From: Anisus vortex
Lineage: Eukaryota > Mollusca > Gastropoda > Planorbidae
NCBI GenBank assembly: GCA_949126835.1
Contig: OX421502.1
Coordinates: 40,075,473 to 40,139,472, forward strand
Reading direction: 5' to 3'
Length of the DNA stretch: 64,000 nt
The notes beneath the pieces were generated by a model, which was not told the origin of the DNA, made no database searches, and saw only the letters and a list, made by a program, of their open reading frames with translations. This document shows, piece by piece, positions 59,353-64,000 of the stretch; positions within the stretch are counted from its first letter, which is position 1; each line of letters starts with the position of its first letter. Position numbers and translations under genes: made by a program.

Positions 59353-59559
59353 CAGGGATTGGCAACATACGTCACGTGTGCCGGACGTCGCACGCCGAGG
59401 GATTTTCAATGGGCACGCGGAAGAGGCCCAAAATGTGTATTCAAGTCTCTTCTACAAGAAATTTAGTGATACAGCAGGATGACTTTTAGGCTGTTGGCAC
59501 GCTGAATGAGTTAGAAATCCTACTTTGGCACACTGTTATCAAAAGGTTGCCCACCCCTG
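59353..59559 (-). mobile_element. hAT-type MITE, family 1, intact ends
   Basis: 207 bp with ends CAGGGATTGGCAAC and (reverse complement) CAGGGGTGGGCAAC. Flanked by ACCTAGTC (59345-59352) and GCCTAGTC (59560-59567), a 7/8 match to an 8-bp duplication. The best-preserved copy of the family. Confidence 0.82.
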
Positions 59560-59567
59560 GCCTAGTC

Positions 59568-60573
59568 TTCCACTAAACGCGCCCGTAGCTTGTACAGTGT
59601 TTTGACCCTATGGCTTGCAACTCATTGTGGGAAAATACACAACGATGACGCAATAACAGCATCAGCGCTCACCACTGAAACTTGGGTAAGGGACGAAAGA
59701 TTAACAGGCAGTAGGCAGTAATATATGAGGACAACTCTCTCAAACGGCTCCGACCATTGTTGTGGTATCCACGTTACTTCACGACATTTTGTTTGCTAAA
59801 GTGTAATCTGAACCAAAGTTTCTGTAATGGCTGCATTTCGTGATCTCAGCACATGTCGCTTGGTTGTTCCAGAGCTCACAAGCTTAATAGATCCTTAACT
59901 CTTGCAATAGACTTAATGAAGTATATCACTAGTCAGTCTGGATACAAGACCAGTAGCTAAACTATTTCAGGTATTTTAGCGTCATCGCAATCTGGTGTCT
60001 TTGATATGTTTAAGCGTGACTTAACCACAGCCTACTCCTTCTATTCATTCTTCGCATTCTAAACACACAAACACATGTAAACACACTGACCAACCACAAC
60101 ACACACTGTCCAATTGACACATTCACACACACACACACATATACCCTCTCAAATACACACTTACTATTAATGACTGGCCAGTGGGACATTACCGTCCCTT
60201 GGGTTAGGGGAGGCAACCAGGCTAAATACACTTCACGTATTATTTCCTTTCATCTTTGTAAACATCAAGCGAGCCAGGTGTTGCTTTCACGCAAACATTT
60301 TCATTGGAGGATTTAATTAGTCCGATGGACTTCTTACATGAGGAATAACTCCCAATACTTTTAGAACTAGTCTAGTCAAGGGCGGTAACTTTGCACGTTG
60401 TGGGGTGGGTATTCTCTTCATTTGACTAGCACGGTCTGTTTGATGATCAGTAGGCCTACAGTCTATTGAATCTATTCTATTGTAGAATTAACATACTCAG
60501 TGACATCTTATGAAATTATTGCTCCTTGAATGTTTATTAACAGCCAATGATGCCCATGAAAGAAACCTAAATT
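59568..60573. other. Non-coding stretch
   Basis: No gene. CA-rich patch at 60060-60145. Confidence 0.5.
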
Positions 60574-60696
60574 TATAAAGTTGGATGTTTGTGTCAATTT
60601 CGATACCCATTGGTCAATAACAAGACACGTGACACCATTGCCCTATTTAAGGCATATTTAAACTATCGCGATTTTTCTTTCTGTTTCCACACGTGT
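60574..60696 (+). repeat. Conserved upstream block of tRNA-Asp-like element, copy 2
   Basis: The first ~55 bp match 29991 onward (CCCATTGGTCAAT, CAAGACACGTGAC); the rest up to the tRNA-like part diverges. Confidence 0.75.
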
Positions 60697-60754
60697 ACTC
60701 CGTAGTATAGTGGTTAGAATCCTGGGTGGCCTGGGTTCGATTCTCCTCGGGGTA
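60697..60754 (+). pseudogene. tRNA-Asp-like sequence, copy 2, anticodon arm deleted
   Basis: CTCCGTAGTATAGTGGTTAG (box A) runs through AATCCTGGGTGGCCTGGG to GGTTCGATTCTCC (box B); about 12 bp including the anticodon loop are missing compared with 30111. Not a working tRNA. Confidence 0.7.
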
Positions 60755-60770
60755 TTTAAAAATGTGGACT

Positions 60771-60964
60771 AATAAATAATAATAATAATTAGACTTATAT
60801 AGCGCATATCCCGTTGGGAACAGTTCTATGCGCTGTAAACACACTGCTGCCTGCTAGCGCAAATACGTTTACAGGCCCAAAACTCCTGACAGGGATAGAA
60901 CCCGCGACGTGTCAGTTGGTTTTTGGTTGACAGTCCGGTGAACTAACCGCTGGACCAGCCGGCT
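60771..60964 (-). mobile_element. tRNA-derived SINE, family B, near full length
   Basis: Minus strand: GCCGGCTGGTCCAGCGGTTA (box A), CACCGGACTGTCAACC, GGGTTCTATCCC (box B), a ~100-bp body, then GCGCTATATAAG followed by an AATTATTATTATTATTTATT tail. Confidence 0.75.
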
Positions 60965-60966
60965 TC

Positions 60967-63900
60967 ACTAATTATTACCCCATTCAAAGCCGGGCAATCT
61001 AGCTAGTTTCTTATATTTCCAATAAGCTACGAAACAAAATGATGGCCAATGTTACTTAAATATCATGACGAAGAGTCTCTCTATAGTCGAATCAATAAGC
61101 GTGATACTGAAATAGCTAAAAGGGGAAAACACGATTACTTTCTTAATTGCCAAAGCTAACATTTCACTGCATTGAAAAAAACACGTTTTTAATTTGAAAA
61201 GTTTGTATTACACATTGATTAATACGTACACATTTTAATATATAACACATTTTAGATCATCAGTTATACGCTGAAAACAGTCACGGAACCTGACTACGTA
61301 TATTCACTTAACATGATTTATACGGTCTAGCCTAGCGGTAATGAACTTCAATAGACTGCCACCATTGTTGTTGTTGTTTTTTTACTTACAGCAGAAGATT
61401 GGAAGTGTTCACTATAGGTGAACTATATAAAGAACGTACACTGTATCAGATAATGGTTTCCGAAGAGCAAGTTTTTTTTTCTTTTTTTTTTATATCGAAC
61501 TAACTCGATCGATAAAATGAACTCTGAACAACCAGAAATAATGGCACTGTACTTTGATGGACAGTTTTCCTTCCAGTAACGTAATAGTCCTCTGGACACA
61601 CTGACCACTGCCCTCTATTGGTCACTCTACACCTTTTTTGTGGACGTTGGCCTCTCTGGGGCCGTATTTGGCTTCCTTTTGGTCACTCTTGGGCCACACA
61701 CTTTCTCTTACTGTCTGGACGGTTGGTGATAGAAAAGTGGTAAAACCGCAGGATTTATTGTCGTCTGCCATTGAATTGGTTACAGCTTGATGGCGCCGTT
61801 ACTTTGGCTGTTAAGCCCGATGACTGGAAGACTCTCCAGGGACACGAAACTAATGGACAAGGAAAGTCTGGACTTAGTGTCTGGACATAGGTCACCCGTA
61901 AATAAAACAAGAGCTTATAGTTGTTGTTTTTATTTTTATCACTTTGTTCACTTGTGTAGAGAATTTCCTGAAGAAATTATAGACGAAATATGAACTTTTT
62001 TGTCTAAGTGAATCATTAAAATACAATATAAATACCGTGAGTTTATATATTTGTCCTCTATAGACTCCTAGGCCGTTTAACGTATCAGGACAAAATGTCA
62101 ATACACAAATTGGAAACGGCCTCAAAATTTTTTTTATTATATCAACTATATTGCTTAATTCTATTTTTTTTTTTTAAATAACATATTACTAATTAAATCA
62201 GTTAAAGTAATGAACTGGCGCGCCATTAAACAAAATATTCAGGGTGATGTCCCTTTCAAAATGCTTTCAAATTAGATCTATGTCTTGTTTGGTCTTCCTG
62301 GGTTTTCCATTTTAGTGGGTTTTTTTTCTTTGTTTTTTTTTCCTTTTTGTTTGTTTTTATTATTTTTAACTAAACATATTGCAGTCATTTGTTGTTTCTC
62401 CGTCTTATGGACGAGCATAAATATTAGTATAAACATATTTATACAGTGACGCTGGATCAAATTTGTCCCTAGGGAAAACCATAAATCTAGATGATATGGG
62501 AAAACTATGACTTGTTTATATTGTGTTACCCAGAATTCTCATCAACCTAAGCAGTGAAGAAATAAACGGATTCGTTCATAAGAGCTGATTCTTTTGAACG
62601 AGTCGACTCGTCAATCCGATGTTGTTCGTTGAACTGAGTTGATTTAAATCAACTGCTCCTTAGAGGCTGAAGTTTGCAGACGACACGACACCAATAAAGA
62701 ATCGAATATTTTATGTTAAGTTAAAGGTCGATTCCAGTTTTGAATTAAATCTTTTATAAGACTTTTGGCATTTATTCTTTGCTTTGAAATAAAATGTAAT
62801 ATTATGTATATTGAATTTTTTGTTTCTAACACAGAGAAAGGGATTGTATGACCACTCTGTAAGAATTGTGCTTTTAAGCACTTCGTATTCTTATATATAT
62901 TTTTTAATAAACTAACACAAAAAAAAAAAGCTTTTTGGAAAGTTTTACTGCAGTCAGTAATAAATTTATTTGTAAATCTGTTTATTAGGTTTTCTATATG
63001 ATTGGCATTGTAAGTCTGACCTAATATTGGCTCATAGACTCGACTACATATTGTATTAAATGAATGTTATTTTCCAATACTTATGACATTCGTATCGCTA
63101 CGTGCGATCGTAATATAAAATTCCCCTACGATTAAGGTCAACAAATTAAATGAAACCATTTCCTCATGATCGTTTAAGTCTCAGTTCTATTTTTTAGCAC
63201 TGGTAGTCTCAGTTCTATTTTTAGCACTGGTTAAGTCACCAAAAGTTGAATCTATTGTCTCCCTTCCTTTGAGTAAGGAAAAAAAAAACTGAAACAAAAA
63301 AGCCGCTTCTTTTTAAACCCAGATAAAACCCAACCCAGTAGGAAATTAACTGGTTGAATGTAATGAAGAAAAAAGGGGATGGAAATTTGAGTTGCCCGCG
63401 GGCACCATAACCAGTGTCCAATTAGAGGGGCGTGTCATTCACTGTAAGAGATGGTAAGTGGCCACCGGGTTGGTATCCCGCGGGCATGATTACACACTGT
63501 CCGGGGTAGAATCAATACATTCTCTCCCCCCCCCTCACGTCTCGGACATTTGTATGGCCCCCTTGAAGTCCACCGGGCGGGGAGGGAGAAGGGGGGGGGG
63601 AACATCTGTGGCCTTATGGCCTTATTGTCAGTCTTCCGGTTTAATGACATTTCTGTGTTTGTCTGTCTGTCTGAATTATCTGTTATTCAGCTCGTGTGTA
63701 GGAATTTCCAATTTGTTCCAAAAAAAAAAAAAAAAAGAAAGTAATAGATCTAGTTTTATGTGAAGGGGGAAGGTGTGACGGTCCAGAGAAGTTGTTCTTT
63801 TAAAGAAGAATGATTTCATTACATGAAGTGTGTCGGCAACTCATTAGAAGGTTACATAAAATAACAGGAGAATACAAGAAGATAAGATAAGCATAAGATA

Positions 63901-64000
63901 AGCGTAGATAACATAAAATTAAAATATTTCTTTAGGACATTTTGTGTTCTTCTCGGTCTGCTTGGCAACGGCATACAAGTGGCTGGAATAGTAGCAAATA
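60967..64000. other. AT-rich non-coding stretch to the right edge
   Basis: No recognised gene. A two-copy GTCTCAGTTCTATTTTT-GCACTGGT repeat lies at 63178-63229. C/G runs at 63527 and 63591. A 17-A run lies at 63720-63736. Confidence 0.5.

Overview
This is AT-rich animal nuclear DNA with one intron-bearing protein-coding gene in a long stretch of non-coding sequence crowded with minisatellites and small transposon remnants. A spiralian, probably a mollusc and perhaps a gastropod, is my best guess. It rests on the mix of tRNA-derived SINEs, short LINE 3' ends with a SFSPSGIRAWN-type C-terminus, hAT and TTAA-flanked MITEs, and a kekkon-like LRR-Ig receptor. No feature proves the taxon. There are no bacterial operons, CRISPR arrays or phage genes.

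The single convincing gene lies on the minus strand at 8901-11966. Two coding exons (11966-10615 and 9855-8901) are separated by a 759-bp intron and splice in frame to a 768-residue single-pass membrane protein. The order is signal peptide, LRRNT, six LRRs, LRRCT, one Ig domain, transmembrane helix, and a ~343-residue cytoplasmic tail with two PPxY motifs and a C-terminal TPV PDZ-ligand motif. It looks like a neuronal or adhesion receptor of the LRR-Ig group (kekkon/LRRC24/LRIT/AMIGO-like); I cannot name the orthologue. A tRNA-derived SINE sits in the intron about 20 bp past the splice donor, and reading through the donor adds 15 residues that run into it.

The rest is repeat. About 25 tandem arrays cover roughly 18% of the window by my hand count. 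Examples are 45 bp x 23 with no differences seen (22580-23614), 84 bp x 16 (37331-38674), 32 bp x ~35 (43703-44823), 54 bp x 16 (49476-50349), 27 bp x ~37 (52796-53787), 29 bp x 19 (3881-4431) and a 19-bp composite array (35706-36510). The long open frames in these arrays are by-products of periods divisible by three, not genes.

Dispersed elements include six or seven copies of a tRNA-derived SINE, a second SINE family whose tail resembles a LINE 3' end, a tRNA-Asp-like element with a conserved upstream block (two copies), and several LINE 3' fragments. DNA-transposon remnants are a 1,094-bp hAT-type element with a perfect 8-bp target duplication, a ~205-bp hAT MITE family (five copies), a 449-bp and a 73-bp TTAA-flanked element, and a 723-bp long-TIR element with a perfect 10-bp target duplication and an internal tRNA-like segment. 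Poly-C/poly-G runs of 9-17 bp are unusually frequent. All coordinates and copy counts were read by eye.
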